Assembly (NCBI RefSeq): GCF_017948485.1
Contig: NZ_JAFFSX010000011.1
Coordinates: 186,001 to 250,000, forward strand
Source of the DNA: Streptomyces sp. GESEQ-35
GTDB lineage: Bacteria > Actinomycetota > Actinomycetes > Streptomycetales > Streptomycetaceae
Reading direction: 5' to 3'
DNA length: 64,000 nt
The notes below the pieces were generated by a model. It had not been told where the DNA came from. It saw only the letters and a program-made list of their open reading frames with translations, and ran no database searches. Below, one piece after another: positions 18,580-27,728 of the stretch. Positions within the stretch are counted from its first letter, which is position 1. The number at the start of each line of letters is the position of its first letter. A program made the position numbers and the translations under genes.

Positions 18580-20047
18580 CGCACCCGTACGCGTCCGTTT
18601 CTGCCCCTCGCCCACCGGTAACCCGCACGTGGGCCTGGTCCGCACCGCCCTGTTCAACTGGGCCTTCGCGCGCCACAACCAGGGCACCCTGGTCTTCCGC
18701 ATCGAGGACACCGACGCGGCTCGCGACTCCGAGGAGTCGTACACCCAGCTGCTCGACGCGATGCGCTGGCTGGGCTTCGACTGGGACGAGGGCCCCGAGG
18801 TCGGCGGTCCGCACGCGCCGTACCGCCAGTCGCAGCGTATGGACCTCTACAAGGACGTCGCGCAGAAGCTCCAGGACGCCGGCCACGCCTATCACTGCTA
18901 CTGCTCCCAGGAGGAGCTGGACAGCCGCCGCGAGGCCGCCCGCGCCGCCGGCAAGCCGTCCGGCTACGACGGCCACTGCCGTGACCTGAGCGCCGCGCAG
19001 GTCGAGGAGTACAAGGCCCAGGGCCGCACGCCCATCGTCCGCTTCCGGATGCCCGACGAGACGATCACCTTCACGGATCTGGTCCGCGGCGAGCTGACGT
19101 TCACGCCGGAGAACGTCCCGGACTTCGGGATCGTACGAGCCAACGGAGCCCCGCTCTACACGCTCGTGAACCCGGTCGACGACGCCCTGATGGAGATCAC
19201 CCACGTCCTGCGCGGCGAGGACCTGCTCTCCTCCACCCCGCGGCAGATCGCCCTGTACAAGGCGCTGATCGAGCTGGGCGTCGCCAAGGGGATCCCGTCC
19301 TTCGGCCACCTGCCGTACGTGATGGGCGAGGGCAACAAGAAGCTCTCCAAGCGCGACCCGGAGTCGTCCCTCAATCTCTACCGCGAGCGCGGCTTCCTGC
19401 CCGAGGGACTGCTCAACTACCTTTCCCTGCTGGGCTGGTCGCTCTCGGCCGACCAGGACATCTTCACGATGGACGAGATGGTCGCGGCCTTCGACATCGC
19501 GGACGTGAACCCCAACCCGGCCCGCTTCGACCTGAAGAAGTGCGAGGCGATCAACGGCGACCACATCCGCCTGCTGGATGTGAAGGACTTCACCGAGCGC
19601 TGCGCGCCGTGGCTGAAGGCCCCGTTCGCGCCCTGGGCGCCGGAGGACTTCGACGAGGCGAAGTGGCAGGCCGTCGCCCCGCACGCACAGACCCGTCTCA
19701 GGGTCCTCTCCGAGATCACGGACAACGTCGACTTCTTGTTCCTGCCGGAGCCGGTCGAGGACGAGGCTTCGTGGGCCAAGGCGATGAAGGAGGGCAGCGA
19801 CGCGCTCCTGCGTACGGCCCGCGAGAAGCTGGAGTCCGCCGACTGGACCTCGGCCGAGGCCCTCAAGGAGGCCGTCCTGGCCGCCGGCGAGACCCACGGC
19901 CTCAAACTCGGCAAGGCCCAGGCCCCGGTCCGCGTCGCCGTCACCGGCCGCACGGTCGGCCTCCCGCTCTTCGAGTCCCTGGAGATCCTGGGCAAGGACA
20001 AGACCCTGACCCGCATCGACGCGGCACTCGCGAAGCTGGCGTCATAA
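18572..20047 (+). CDS. gltX: Glutamyl-tRNA synthetase
   Basis: 491 aa from GTG 18572; a TTG at 18563 is a possible alternative. Class I synthetase: HIGH-type motif in [34 protein letters not shown], and the KMSKS loop as [13 protein letters not shown] zinc-type cluster ([10 protein letters not shown]) is visible. Streptomyces lack GlnRS, so this enzyme is expected to be non-discriminating and to charge both tRNA-Glu and tRNA-Gln, with the latter corrected by GatCAB. A cluster of exactly these tRNAs lies 0.9 kb downstream. Confidence 0.95.
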   Translation: MASAPVRVRFCPSPTGNPHVGLVRTALFNWAFARHNQGTLVFRIEDTDAARDSEESYTQLLDAMRWLGFDWDEGPEVGGPHAPYRQSQRMDLYKDVAQKLQDAGHAYHCYCSQEELDSRREAARAAGKPSGYDGHCRDLSAAQVEEYKAQGRTPIVRFRMPDETITFTDLVRGELTFTPENVPDFGIVRANGAPLYTLVNPVDDALMEITHVLRGEDLLSSTPRQIALYKALIELGVAKGIPSFGHLPYVMGEGNKKLSKRDPESSLNLYRERGFLPEGLLNYLSLLGWSLSADQDIFTMDEMVAAFDIADVNPNPARFDLKKCEAINGDHIRLLDVKDFTERCAPWLKAPFAPWAPEDFDEAKWQAVAPHAQTRLRVLSEITDNVDFLFLPEPVEDEASWAKAMKEGSDALLRTAREKLESADWTSAEALKEAVLAAGETHGLKLGKAQAPVRVAVTGRTVGLPLFESLEILGKDKTLTRIDAALAKLAS

Positions 20048-20099
20048 CCGCGCCACCGAACGGCAGACCCGCCGCCCGGCAACGGGTTACCGTCGGATC

Positions 20100-20831
20100 A
20101 TGAGCATTCGGGCCGTGGTCTGGGACGTCGACGACACCCTCTTCGACTACACCACGGCGGACCGTGCGGGAATGCGCGCACACCTTGCGGTCGAGGGGCT
20201 GCTCGGCGGATACGGGTCCGTGGAGCAGGCCCTCGTGCGGTGGCGCGAGGTGACCGACCGGCAGTGGGCGCGGTTCGCGGCGGGGGAGGTGTCCTTCGAG
20301 GGGCAGCGGAGGGACCGGGTGCGGGCGTTCCTGGAGGAGGAGTTGACCGACGCGGAGGCCGACGCCTGGTTCCTGCGCTACATCGCGCACTACGAGGCCG
20401 GCTGGGCGCTTTTTCCGGACGTCCTGCCTGTCCTGGACGCCCTCGCCGCCAGCCACCGGCACGCCGTGCTGTCGAACTCCAGCCTCACCGTCCAGGACCG
20501 CAAGTTGCGCAGGCTCGGTGTGCACGACCGCTTCGAGGCCATCCTGTGCGCGGCGGAACTCGGTGTCTCCAAGCCGGAGGCCGGCGCCTTCCACGCGGCC
20601 TGCGAAGCCCTGGGTCTCGCCCCGCAGCAAGTGGCGTACGTGGGCGACCACCCGGAGATCGACGGGCGGGGTGCCGCCGACGCCGGACTGCTGTCGGTGT
20701 GGATCGACCGCGCCACCGCGCACACCAGCGACGACATGCTCGCCGGCCCGCACCGGATCGCCTCGCTCGCCGAACTCCCCGCGCTGCTCGGCACGGATAC
20801 CCGTTTTGGAGCCCCGTCCACCTTCAGGTAA
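20100..20831 (+). CDS. HAD-family hydrolase (phosphatase-like)
   Basis: 243 aa. All four HAD motifs are present: DVDDTLFDY (nucleophile Asp and acid/base Asp), SNSS, K in GVSKPEAGAFH, and VGDHPEIDGRGA. The inserted helical cap between motifs I and II is of the C1 type, as in phosphoglycolate phosphatases and haloacid dehalogenases. The small-molecule substrate is unknown. It stands alone between gltX and the tRNA cluster; no strong ribosome site is visible before the ATG. Confidence 0.9.
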   Translation: MSIRAVVWDVDDTLFDYTTADRAGMRAHLAVEGLLGGYGSVEQALVRWREVTDRQWARFAAGEVSFEGQRRDRVRAFLEEELTDAEADAWFLRYIAHYEAGWALFPDVLPVLDALAASHRHAVLSNSSLTVQDRKLRRLGVHDRFEAILCAAELGVSKPEAGAFHAACEALGLAPQQVAYVGDHPEIDGRGAADAGLLSVWIDRATAHTSDDMLAGPHRIASLAELPALLGTDTRFGAPSTFR

Positions 20832-20921
20832 TGTTCTTCCTGCGCCGCCGGAGAGCGGGCCGAAAGGCCGGGAACCGGAGGCGCAAACTAGAACAAAACC
20901 CCTCAGGGGCTTGCGTTCCAG

Positions 20922-20993
20922 TGGCCTATGGTGTAATTGGCAGCACGACTGATTCTGGTTCAGTTAGTCTTGGTTCGAGTCCAGGTAGGCCAG
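20922..20993 (+). tRNA. tRNA-Gln (CTG)
   Basis: 72 nt. Acceptor TGGCCTA pairs with TAGGCCA, anticodon stem ACTGA/TCAGT around TTCTGGT gives anticodon CTG, and the T arm is GGTTCGAGTCC. The 3' CCA is not encoded. Confidence 0.95.
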
Positions 20994-21014
20994 CTCGCAG
21001 AGCTCATCTGCAAA

Positions 21015-21087
21015 GCCCCCGTTGTGTAGCGGCCTAGCACGCCGCCCTCTCAAGGCGGTAGCGCCGGTTCGAATCCGGTCGGGGGTA
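21015..21087 (+). tRNA. tRNA-Glu (CTC), copy 1
   Basis: 73 nt. Acceptor GCCCCCG/CGGGGGT, anticodon stem CCGCC/GGCGG around CTCTCAA gives anticodon CTC, T arm GGTTCGAATCC. 3' CCA not encoded. Confidence 0.95.
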
Positions 21088-21149
21088 CAGATCCTTCCCG
21101 CGGGAACAGTCAGGGTCGCACCCGTTGTTCTCGATGCAGGATCGCTAGG

Positions 21150-21222
21150 GCCCCCGTTGTGTAGCGGCCTAGCACGCCGCCCTCTCAAGGCGGTAGCGCC
21201 GGTTCGAATCCGGTCGGGGGTA
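21150..21222 (+). tRNA. tRNA-Glu (CTC), copy 2
   Basis: Identical to copy 1 over all 73 nt; the flanks differ. Confidence 0.95.
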
Positions 21223-21242
21223 CAAACTGGTCTAAACCACAT

Positions 21243-21314
21243 TGGTCTATGGTGTAATTGGCAGCACGGCTGATTCTGGTTCAGTTAGTCTTGGTTCGAG
21301 TCCAGGTAGACCAG
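21243..21314 (+). tRNA. tRNA-Gln (CTG), copy 2
   Basis: 72 nt, almost identical to the first tRNA-Gln. Acceptor is TGGTCTA/TAGACCA, a compensated C-to-T/G-to-A change that keeps pairing, and one D-arm/anticodon-stem border base differs (ACGGC for ACGAC). Confidence 0.95.
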
Positions 21315-21357
21315 CTCGGATCTGCGGCGGTGTAACTTAAACGCTTGCAAGATCCTC

Positions 21358-21430
21358 GCCCCCGTTGTGTAGCGGCCTAGCACGCCGCCCTCTCAAGGCG
21401 GTAGCGCCGGTTCGAATCCGGTCGGGGGTA
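21358..21430 (+). tRNA. tRNA-Glu (CTC), copy 3
   Basis: Identical to copies 1 and 2. Last tRNA of the cluster; a hairpin follows at 21437. Confidence 0.95.
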
Positions 21431-21436
21431 CGCGCG

Positions 21437-21470
21437 ACGAAGGCCTTCCACCTCGGTGGGGGGCCTTCGT
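21437..21470. terminator. Terminator between the tRNA cluster and the MerR gene
   Basis: Outer stem ACGAAGGCC/GGCCTTCGT with an inner CCACC/GGTGG stem. It touches the stop codon of the minus-strand MerR gene, so it probably works in both directions. Confidence 0.7.
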
Positions 21471-22123
21471 CATTGCTGGTCACCGAAGCCGTACCGTCGC
21501 GCCGACTCCTCCTCCTGCGCCAGCCGGTGCAGGGACTGGAGCATCGGATCGACCAGGATCGCCCCCAGCACCGCCGTCTCGACCTTCTCGGCCTCCGAGG
21601 GATGACGCTCCAGGAAGTCCAGGTCCAGTACGGCCGCCTGATGCATCAACCGGGCGTACGCGACCAGCAGTTGGGCGTCCCAGTCGATGCCGATCCGTCT
21701 GAGCGCGGCCATCGCCACCACCAGTGAACGGTAGGCGGGCGAGATGGAGACCAGCGCCTGGGCGTTCGACCAGCCCAGGGACTCCAGCAGTTGATCCGCC
21801 GCCTCATGCGCGGAGCGGACGTGCTCGTCCTCCTCGTCCGGCTCGGCGACCTGTGGCAGCGCCCACATCGCCGCGCCCATGCGGATCGTGCGGGGGAGGG
21901 AGTCGTCGTCGACGTGCCCCAGCACTTCCCGGACCGTCGCCACCGGCAGACGTCCGATCTGGATCATCGCGCGCACCAGACGCAGCCGGCGCAGATGGTC
22001 CTCGTCGTACTCCGCGGTCCGTGCGTTGATCTGCCGACCCGGCGCCAACAGTCCTTCGCGCAGGTAGTACTTGATGGTCGCGGTGGACACCCCGCTGCGC
22101 TCGCTCAGCTCCGCCAGCCGCAT
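21470..22123 (-). CDS. MerR-family transcriptional regulator
   Basis: 217 aa; ATG after AGGAGAGGCGCAAGGGG. N-terminal winged helix of the MerR type (MRLAELSERSGVSTATIKYYLREGLL, then AEYDEDHLRRLRLVRAMIQIGRLPVATVREVL). The C-terminal 110 residues form an effector-type domain of helices without the cysteines of metal-sensing MerR proteins, so a small organic ligand is more likely. A long inverted repeat at 22151-22181 just upstream is a likely autoregulatory operator. Confidence 0.9.
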   Translation of the reverse strand: MRLAELSERSGVSTATIKYYLREGLLAPGRQINARTAEYDEDHLRRLRLVRAMIQIGRLPVATVREVLGHVDDDSLPRTIRMGAAMWALPQVAEPDEEDEHVRSAHEAADQLLESLGWSNAQALVSISPAYRSLVVAMAALRRIGIDWDAQLLVAYARLMHQAAVLDLDFLERHPSEAEKVETAVLGAILVDPMLQSLHRLAQEEESARRYGFGDQQ

Positions 22124-22150
22124 CCCCTTGCGCCTCTCCTAGGGAAGTGC

Positions 22151-22181
22151 CACTATCCAATCACTGCTCAGAAGGATAGTG
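22151..22181. promoter_or_regulatory. Inverted repeat upstream of the MerR gene (candidate operator)
   Basis: CACTATCC (22151-22158) and GGATAGTG (22174-22181), perfect 8-bp arms with a 15-bp spacer; another half-like GCTATCC is at 22184-22190. MerR proteins bind long imperfect palindromes in promoters, so this fits the adjacent regulator. Confidence 0.5.
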
Positions 22182-22242
22182 CGGCTATCCCGCCGAGGGT
22201 CGGGGGCGTCATGTTCGCGAAACCGGTTCCGGGTCGCACGCT

Positions 22243-22369
22243 GGGGTGTGGCACGAGGCCTATGTCGTGCCCGAGGGGGCGCATGAGTCGATCTACTTCG
22301 ACATGCCGGCGTTCGGGCTGGCCGCCGCGGCGTTGGGGCGGCTCCCTCCCGGCGGGTTCCGGTTGACCG
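22243..22369 (+). pseudogene. Remnant of a DUF4188-like protein
   Basis: A reading frame without a start encodes VWHEAYVVPEGAHESIYFDM followed by PAFGLAAAALGRL. This resembles the C-terminal part of DUF4188 (monooxygenase-like) proteins, which carry a WHETY...E.IY..MP.FGL pattern. Nothing of the N-terminal half is present, and the frame runs on into the antisense of ndgR until 22419. I read it as a gene relic between merR and ndgR, possibly the former target of the MerR operator. Recognition is from memory of the family pattern. Confidence 0.4.
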
Positions 22370-23086
22370 TCAGCCCGTGCGGCGCAGGGCCTCGGAGAGG
22401 CGGGCCGCGGCGTCGATGACCGCCTGGGCGTGCATACGGCCCGGGTGGCGCGTGAGGCGCTCGATGGGGCCGGAGACCGAGACGGCGGCCACGACGCGGT
22501 TGGAGGGGCCGCGTACGGGCGCGGAGACCGAGGCGACGCCCGGCTCGCGCTCGCCGATGGACTGGGCCCAGCCCCGGCGTCGTACGCCCGAGAGCGCGGT
22601 GGCCGTGAAGCGGGCGCCCTGGAGCCCGCGGTGCAGGCGCTCCGGCTCCTCCCAGGCCATGAGGATCTGGGCGGAGGAGCCCGCCTTCATCGTGAGCGTC
22701 GAACCGACCGGGACCGTGTCCCGAAGGCCGGACAGGCGTTCCGCCGCGGCGACGCAGATACGCATGTCGCCCTGGCGCCGGTAGAGCTGTGCGCTCTCGC
22801 CCGTGAGGTCACGGAGGTGGGTGAGCACCGGGCCGGCGGTGGCGAGGAGACGGTCCTCGCCCGCGGCCGCGGCCAGCTCCGCCAGGCGCGGGCCGAGGAT
22901 GAACCGGCCCTGCATGTCGCGCGCCACCATACGGTGGTGTTCCAAAGCCACGGCCAGGCGGTGAGCCGTGGGTCGTGCCAGCCCGGTCGCCGCGACCAGA
23001 CCCGCGAGGGTGGCCGGACCGGACTCCAGGGCGCTCAGGACAAGGGCTGCCTTGTCCAGAACACCAACGCCGCTACTGTTGTCCAT
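22370..23086 (-). CDS. ndgR: IclR-family regulator of leucine/amino acid genes (NdgR)
   Basis: 238 aa from the ATG at 23086; the open frame upstream lacks codon bias. N-terminal helix-turn-helix (VLDKAALVLSALESGPATLAGLVAATGLARPTAHRLAVAL), then an IclR effector domain (GESAQLYRRQGDMRICVAAAERLSGLRD, GSSAQILMAWEEPE, ASVSAPVRGPSNRVVAAVSVSGP). Its place divergent from leuCD matches NdgR, known in Streptomyces to control leucine biosynthesis, other amino acid pathways and antibiotic output. A palindrome at 23116-23135 lies in the shared promoter region. Confidence 0.92.
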   Translation of the reverse strand: MDNSSGVGVLDKAALVLSALESGPATLAGLVAATGLARPTAHRLAVALEHHRMVARDMQGRFILGPRLAELAAAAGEDRLLATAGPVLTHLRDLTGESAQLYRRQGDMRICVAAAERLSGLRDTVPVGSTLTMKAGSSAQILMAWEEPERLHRGLQGARFTATALSGVRRRGWAQSIGEREPGVASVSAPVRGPSNRVVAAVSVSGPIERLTRHPGRMHAQAVIDAAARLSEALRRTG

Positions 23087-23115
23087 GAAACGATACTCGC
23101 GTCTCACTCTGTGAA

Positions 23116-23135
23116 ACGCAAGTTCAATTTTGCGT
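23116..23135. promoter_or_regulatory. Inverted repeat in the ndgR-leuC intergenic region (candidate NdgR operator)
   Basis: ACGCAA and TTGCGT, 8 bp apart, in an AT-rich patch inside otherwise GC-rich DNA. Placed between the divergent ndgR and leuC genes, 30 bp before the ndgR start codon. NdgR is known to bind this region in S. coelicolor; the exact sites here are inferred. Confidence 0.45.
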
Positions 23136-23270
23136 GGAACACGCCACTCTGGAAGACACAGGCACAGCGGCCCGCGGACCAGACGGGGCCCGGCGGCGGA
23201 CGCCCGGGCAGCCGCTTGCTCAAGATCTCTAGTTGGGTCGGCGCGACACTTGCCGGCCGGAGGGAAAGCG

Positions 23271-24701
23271 ATGGGTAGGACACTCGCGGAGAAGGTCTGG
23301 GACGACCATGTCGTCCGGCGCGCCGAGGGCGAGCCCGACCTCCTCTTCATCGATCTGCACCTGCTGCACGAAGTGACCAGCCCGCAGGCCTTCGACGGCC
23401 TCCGTCAGGCGGGGCGTCCCGTGCGCCGTCTCGATCTCACCATCGCCACCGAGGATCACAACACCCCGACCCTCGACATCGACAAGCCCATCGCGGACCC
23501 GGTCTCCCGGGCCCAGCTGGAGACGCTGCGCAAGAACTGCGCCGAGTTCGGGGTACGCCTGCACCCGCTCGGCGACGTCGAGCAGGGCGTCGTCCACGTC
23601 GTCGGCCCCCAGCTGGGCCTGACCCAGCCCGGTACGACCGTCGTGTGCGGCGACTCCCACACCTCCACGCACGGCGCCTTCGGTGCGCTGGCGTTCGGCA
23701 TCGGCACCTCCCAGGTCGAGCACGTGCTGGCCACCCAGACACTGCCGCTGGCCCGCCCGAAGACCATGGCCATCACCGTCGAGGGCGAACTGCCCGACGG
23801 CGTCACCGCCAAGGACCTGATCCTGGCGATCATCGCCAGGATCGGTACGGGTGGCGGCCAGGGCTACATCCTGGAGTACCGCGGCCCCGCCATCGAGAAG
23901 CTCTCGATGGAGGCCCGGATGACCATCTGCAACATGTCCATCGAGGCCGGTGCCCGCGCGGGCATGATCGCCCCCGACGAGACCACCTTCGAGTACCTCA
24001 AGGGCCGCCCGCACGCACCCGAGGGCGCGGACTGGGACGCGGCCGTCGCGTACTGGAAGACGCTGCGCACCGACGAGGACGCGGTCTTCGACGCCGAGGT
24101 CCTCATCGGCGCCGACGAGCTGTCCCCGTTCGTCACCTGGGGCACCAACCCCGGCCAGGGCGCGCCGCTTTCGAGCGCGGTCCCCGACCCTGCTTCGTAC
24201 GAAGACGCTTCGGAGCGCCACGCCGCCGAAAAGGCCCTGGAATACATGGGGTTGGAGGCCGGGCAGCCGCTGCGCTCCATCAAGGTGGACACCGTCTTCG
24301 TAGGCTCGTGCACCAACGGCCGTATCGAGGACCTGCGCGCCGCCGCCGAGCTCCTGAAAGACCGCAAAGTTGCCGACGGCGTACGGATGCTGGTCGTCCC
24401 CGGCTCCGCGCGGGTCGGTCTCCAGGCCGTCTCCGAGGGCCTGGACCTCGTCTTCAAGGACGCAGGCGCCGAATGGCGGCACGCGGGCTGCTCGATGTGT
24501 CTGGGCATGAACCCCGACCAGCTGGCGCCCGGTGAGCGCTCCGCGTCCACCTCCAACCGCAACTTCGAGGGCAGGCAGGGCAAGGGCGGCCGTACGCACC
24601 TGGTCTCGCCGCAGGTCGCCGCCGCGACCGCCGTGCTGGGCCACCTGGCCTCGCCCGCCGACCTGTCCGACGTCGAGACCCGTACGCCCGCTGGAGTCTG
24701 A
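23271..24701 (+). CDS. leuC: 3-isopropylmalate dehydratase large subunit
   Basis: 476 aa from ATG 23271 with GGAGGG upstream. Aconitase-type enzyme of leucine synthesis that isomerises 2-isopropylmalate to 3-isopropylmalate, with LeuD. N-terminal [14 protein letters not shown] and [39 protein letters not shown], and the three cysteines of the 4Fe-4S cluster in FVGSCTNGR and GCSMCLGMN. The frame open upstream of 23271 has no coding bias. leuD follows after 6 bp. Confidence 0.96.
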   Translation: MGRTLAEKVWDDHVVRRAEGEPDLLFIDLHLLHEVTSPQAFDGLRQAGRPVRRLDLTIATEDHNTPTLDIDKPIADPVSRAQLETLRKNCAEFGVRLHPLGDVEQGVVHVVGPQLGLTQPGTTVVCGDSHTSTHGAFGALAFGIGTSQVEHVLATQTLPLARPKTMAITVEGELPDGVTAKDLILAIIARIGTGGGQGYILEYRGPAIEKLSMEARMTICNMSIEAGARAGMIAPDETTFEYLKGRPHAPEGADWDAAVAYWKTLRTDEDAVFDAEVLIGADELSPFVTWGTNPGQGAPLSSAVPDPASYEDASERHAAEKALEYMGLEAGQPLRSIKVDTVFVGSCTNGRIEDLRAAAELLKDRKVADGVRMLVVPGSARVGLQAVSEGLDLVFKDAGAEWRHAGCSMCLGMNPDQLAPGERSASTSNRNFEGRQGKGGRTHLVSPQVAAATAVLGHLASPADLSDVETRTPAGV

Positions 24702-24707
24702 GAAGTC

Positions 24708-25301
24708 ATGGAAGCATTCACCACGCACACCGGCCGGGCCGTCCCGCTGCGCCGCAGCAATGTCGACACCGACCAGATCATCCCTGCTCACTGGCTCAAG
24801 AAGGTCACCCGGGACGGTTTCGAGGACGGGCTGTTCGAGGCCTGGCGCAAGGACGAGAACTTCATCCTCAACCGGCCCGAGCGCAAGGGCGCCACCGTCC
24901 TGGTGGCCGGCCCCGACTTCGGCACCGGCTCCTCCCGTGAGCACGCCGTGTGGGCGCTTCAGAACTTCGGCTTCAAGGCCGTCATCTCGTCCCGCTTCGC
25001 CGACATCTTCCGCGGCAACTCGCTCAAGAACGGCCTGCTCACGGTGGTTCTGGAGCAGAAAGTCGTGGAGGCGCTTCAGGAACTCACCGAGCAGGACCCG
25101 CAGGCCGAGGTCACGGTCGACCTGGAGGCCCGCGAGGTGCGCGCCGAGGGCATCACCGCCTCCTTCGAACTCGACGAGAACGCCCGCTGGCGGCTGCTGA
25201 ACGGGCTGGACGACATCTCCATCACCCTCCAGAACGAGCCCGACATCGCGACGTACGAAGCCAAGCGGCCGTCGTACAAGCCGCAGACGCTGAAGATCTG
25301 A
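24708..25301 (+). CDS. leuD: 3-isopropylmalate dehydratase small subunit
   Basis: 197 aa, normal length. Swivel domain of the LeuCD enzyme: [19 protein letters not shown], the conserved [19 protein letters not shown] and NSLKNGLL. Starts 6 bp after the leuC stop and is probably translationally coupled. A hairpin terminator at 25348 closes the operon. Confidence 0.96.
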   Translation: MEAFTTHTGRAVPLRRSNVDTDQIIPAHWLKKVTRDGFEDGLFEAWRKDENFILNRPERKGATVLVAGPDFGTGSSREHAVWALQNFGFKAVISSRFADIFRGNSLKNGLLTVVLEQKVVEALQELTEQDPQAEVTVDLEAREVRAEGITASFELDENARWRLLNGLDDISITLQNEPDIATYEAKRPSYKPQTLKI

Positions 25302-25347
25302 GCCGAAGGCCGTCGGCAAGTCGAGTTTCGGCCACCGCAACACCCCC

Positions 25348-25382
25348 GCAGTACCCCCGATCAGCCCGATCGGGGGTACTGC
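25348..25382 (+). terminator. Terminator after leuCD
   Basis: Perfect 15-bp stem GCAGTACCCCCGATC with an AGCCC loop, 46 bp after the leuD stop. Confidence 0.85.
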
Positions 25383-25566
25383 CATGTCTGCACCCGAACG
25401 GCCCTGTGCGGCTCGGCGAGTGTCGTCAACTTCCCTCGTTAGAGCGGTTGTTGCCGGGGTACGCGAACCTTGTAGCCGCGGCTTCCGCGCATGCCCGGAA
25501 GGCCGTTTGAGGCGGCAGTTGCACCCTGGGCAGGCGACAACTCGCCCCAGATGGCACAATCTGTGC

Positions 25567-25797
25567 ATGGAACACGACGGCCAACTCGAGCTCTATGCGG
25601 CAGTCGCGGGCCAACTGAAGGAAGCGCACACAAGGGTGCGCGCACTGCAAGTCCCGGAGGGCGTACGGATGGCGCTGACCCGGAAGCTGCTGGTCATTAC
25701 GGCCGCGGCCAAGCACGATCTCGCCGATGCGACAAGGCGTCTGGAGCGGTTCACGACCGACCTCGACGAGGGTCGATTCCCCGAAGAGGAACGTTGA
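25567..25797 (+). CDS. Small helical protein, function unknown
   Basis: 76 aa from ATG 25567. Good codon bias from there on, poor before it. Sequence suggests two or three amphipathic helices (LELYAAVAGQLKEAHTRVRAL, then KLLVITAAAKHDLADATRRL) ending in an acidic tail. No signal peptide, membrane segment or known domain. A small conserved gene stands at this place between leuD and hupS in other Streptomyces, as far as I recall. Confidence 0.8.
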   Translation: MEHDGQLELYAAVAGQLKEAHTRVRALQVPEGVRMALTRKLLVITAAAKHDLADATRRLERFTTDLDEGRFPEEER

Positions 25798-25854
25798 ACA
25801 GCCTTAAGACCGCCGAGTCCGTTGCGGCACAAGGGTGATAAGCCCGTTTCGTGT

Positions 25855-25883
25855 TTGATTTGCGGTATATATCTGCCTAACGT
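25855..25883 (+). promoter_or_regulatory. Candidate hupS promoter
   Basis: TTGATT (25855-25860), a 17-bp spacer containing TATATAT, and TAACGT (25878-25883), 52 bp before the hupS start. The local AT-richness stands out. Compatible with a vegetative sigma factor, not tested. Confidence 0.4.
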
Positions 25884-25934
25884 GCGAAAAAGCTTGAACA
25901 CATTCGTTCTGGCGATGTCTCCGAAGGGGAAGAC

Positions 25935-26561
25935 GTGAACAAGGCGCAGCTCGTAGAAGCGATTGCCGACAAGATGGGCGGCCGCCAGCAGGCCGCCGAT
26001 GCTGTCGACCACGTACTGGACGCGATCGTCCGCGCGGTCGTCTCGGGTGAGCGGGTGTCGGTCACCGGCTTCGGTTCGTTCGAGAAGGTCGACCGTCCGG
26101 CCCGTTACGCCCGCAACCCGCAGACCGGCGAGCGGGTTCGGGTCAAGAAGACCTCCGTTCCGCGCTTCCGCGCGGGCCAGGGCTTCAAGGACCTGGTGAG
26201 CGGCTCGAAGAAGCTCCCGCGCGGTGGCGAGGTCGCCGTCAAGAAGGCGCCCAAGGGCAGCCTGACCGGCGGTGCCGCGGCAACGGTCAAGAAGGCCGCG
26301 GCCAAGAAGACCACCAAGGCGGCCGCCGCGAAGAAGACCACGGCGAGGAAGGCGGCGGCGAAGAAGACCACCGCGGCCGCCAAGAAGACGACCGCGAAGA
26401 AGACCACCGCGGCCGCCAAGAAGACCACGGCCAAGAAGACCACCGCCAAGAAGGCGACGGCCAAGAAGGCCCCGGCGAAGAAGGCGACGGCCAAGAAGGC
26501 CCCCGCCAAGAAGTCGAGCGCGCGCAAGACCACCGCCAAGAAGGCCACCGCCCGCAAGTAG
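25935..26561 (+). CDS. hupS: HU-like nucleoid protein with Lys/Ala-rich C-terminal tail (HupS type)
   Basis: 208 aa, GTG start. Residues 1-93 form a normal HU domain ([46 protein letters not shown]). The remaining 115 residues are almost only Lys, Ala, Thr, Pro and Arg in AAKKTTAKK-type repeats, like histone H1 tails. HupS in S. coelicolor has this build and compacts spore nucleoids. The coding DNA of the tail is highly repetitive and could vary in length between strains. Confidence 0.95.
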   Translation: MNKAQLVEAIADKMGGRQQAADAVDHVLDAIVRAVVSGERVSVTGFGSFEKVDRPARYARNPQTGERVRVKKTSVPRFRAGQGFKDLVSGSKKLPRGGEVAVKKAPKGSLTGGAAATVKKAAAKKTTKAAAAKKTTARKAAAKKTTAAAKKTTAKKTTAAAKKTTAKKTTAKKATAKKAPAKKATAKKAPAKKSSARKTTAKKATARK

Positions 26562-26586
26562 GCAGGGCACAGGGGCACTCACGCGC

Positions 26587-26616
26587 CGGGCCGGACTCCC
26601 CGTGGAGTCCGGCCCG
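26587..26616. terminator. Bidirectional terminator after hupS
   Basis: 13-bp stem CGGGCCGGACTCC with a CCGT loop between convergent hupS and a small minus-strand gene. Confidence 0.85.
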
Positions 26617-26624
26617 CGGCGTTT

Positions 26625-26828
26625 CTACAGCGTCTGTAGCGTCACCAGCGTGATGTGCGGGCCGTCCTTCGGGCCCTCCACCTCGATCCGCACGCGCTGC
26701 CCGGGGCGCAGGAGCCGCAGGCCGCCCGCGTCGAAGGCGGCGGTGTCGAAGGGGACGGGTGTGCCGTCGTCGAGCAGCACACTGCCGCTGCGCGTCTCGG
26801 CGTCGTAGGTGTATGCGGTGGCCTGCAT
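26625..26828 (-). CDS. Small beta-rich protein, function unknown
   Basis: 67 aa. Alternating polar and hydrophobic residues ([35 protein letters not shown]) suggest a small OB or cold-shock-like barrel, with a [13 protein letters not shown] pattern; RNA-binding aromatic motifs of cold-shock proteins are absent. Codon bias is good. Stands between convergent hupS and cofC with its own terminator. Confidence 0.8.
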   Translation of the reverse strand: MQATAYTYDAETRSGSVLLDDGTPVPFDTAAFDAGGLRLLRPGQRVRIEVEGPKDGPHITLVTLQTL

Positions 26829-26841
26829 GCCCGCAGCGTAT

Positions 26842-26947
26842 GCGCTCCGCTGGTTGGGCCGCCATTGGTAGTGCCGGGAGTGGTCGTCTGTCGGCTGCGG
26901 CGCCGTTGTGGCTGGTCGCGCAGTTCCCCGCGCCCCTTTGGGGCGCT
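26842..26947 (-). repeat. Dispersed hairpin-headed repeat, copy B
   Basis: Read on the minus strand: AGCGCCCCAAAGGGGCGC hairpin, core GGGGAACTGCGCGACCAGCC, variable middle, and right end GCGGAGCGC. It sits in the short gap after the cofC stop codon. Confidence 0.85.
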
Positions 26948-26948
26948 G

Positions 26949-27587
26949 TCACAGCCCGGTGATCAGGAGGCGCGCGGTCGCCGCTGCCGTTCGTGGGCCC
27001 ACCCCCAGCGCCAGCGCCGCCCGCAGATCCACGCCGGTGTCGACGTCCTGGCGTACGGAATCCACCGCGTCCAGGGTCAGTTCTACCGCGCCGGAGGAGC
27101 GGTGGCGGGCGCGGGAATCGGTGCCGAATTCTGGGCGCAATTCTCTGCCCGGCGTGGCGGTCAGCAGAGTTGTTCCGATTGCGGCCGCATCCGGGAGAAA
27201 AGCGCGGGGGAATTCGGCGGCCGCGTCCAGGACCCGGGCCAATTCCAGTGGGCGCAGGGACGGAAGATCGGCGTTCAGGGCTGCCACGGCACTTCGGGGA
27301 CGAGATCTCCGTACGACGCTCTCGGCGTGCGCCAGGGCCGTGTTCAGGCCGCCCGCGGGCTCGTCCGCGATGATGCGGGCGCCCAGTGCGGTCAGTTCCC
27401 GGTCGGCCAGGGCGTCGTTCGTGACGACTGCCACATCACCGACCGCCGGGCAGGCCAGCGCGGCCGCCACGGTGTCCTGGGCGAAGGCGAGGGCGAGGCC
27501 CGGGCGCAGCCCGTCGGCGGCGGTGTCCGAGAGTCGGCTCTTGGCGTGCGCCAAAGGCTTCAGGGGTATCACCAAGGTCCACTGCAC
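26949..27587 (-). CDS. cofC: 2-phospho-L-lactate (phosphoenolpyruvate) guanylyltransferase, coenzyme F420 synthesis
   Basis: 212 aa from the GTG at 27587, where the family normally begins ([19 protein letters not shown]); an in-frame ATG at 27617 is an alternative. Nucleotidyltransferase fold: [10 protein letters not shown] near the N-terminus, [42 protein letters not shown] and a closing [17 protein letters not shown]. CofC/FbiD transfers GMP from GTP to the phospho-acid that becomes part of F420. The other F420 genes are not in the window. Confidence 0.9.
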   Translation of the reverse strand: MQWTLVIPLKPLAHAKSRLSDTAADGLRPGLALAFAQDTVAAALACPAVGDVAVVTNDALADRELTALGARIIADEPAGGLNTALAHAESVVRRSRPRSAVAALNADLPSLRPLELARVLDAAAEFPRAFLPDAAAIGTTLLTATPGRELRPEFGTDSRARHRSSGAVELTLDAVDSVRQDVDTGVDLRAALALGVGPRTAAATARLLITGL

Positions 27588-27728
27588 GAGCGTTCGTCCC
27601 TCTCTTGTCGCGGCCATTGTCACCTGGCATCTGGCGGGCGTGCCCTCGGGGCGTACGGTGTTCTCGACAGACCGGCGGCCTGGGGCGACACTTGTGCGGC
27701 CCCTCAGGCCCTAGAGGAAGGTGTCCGC

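Noticed and set aside
21022-21273. Open frames running through the tRNA genes (repeated peptide SGLARRPLKAVAPVRIRSGV)
   Set aside because: The repeated peptide is just the translation of the tRNA-Glu copies.
26272-26540. Repetitive DNA in hupS as a CRISPR or tandem-repeat array
   Set aside because: It is coding repeats for the Lys/Ala tail, with irregular period and no spacers.
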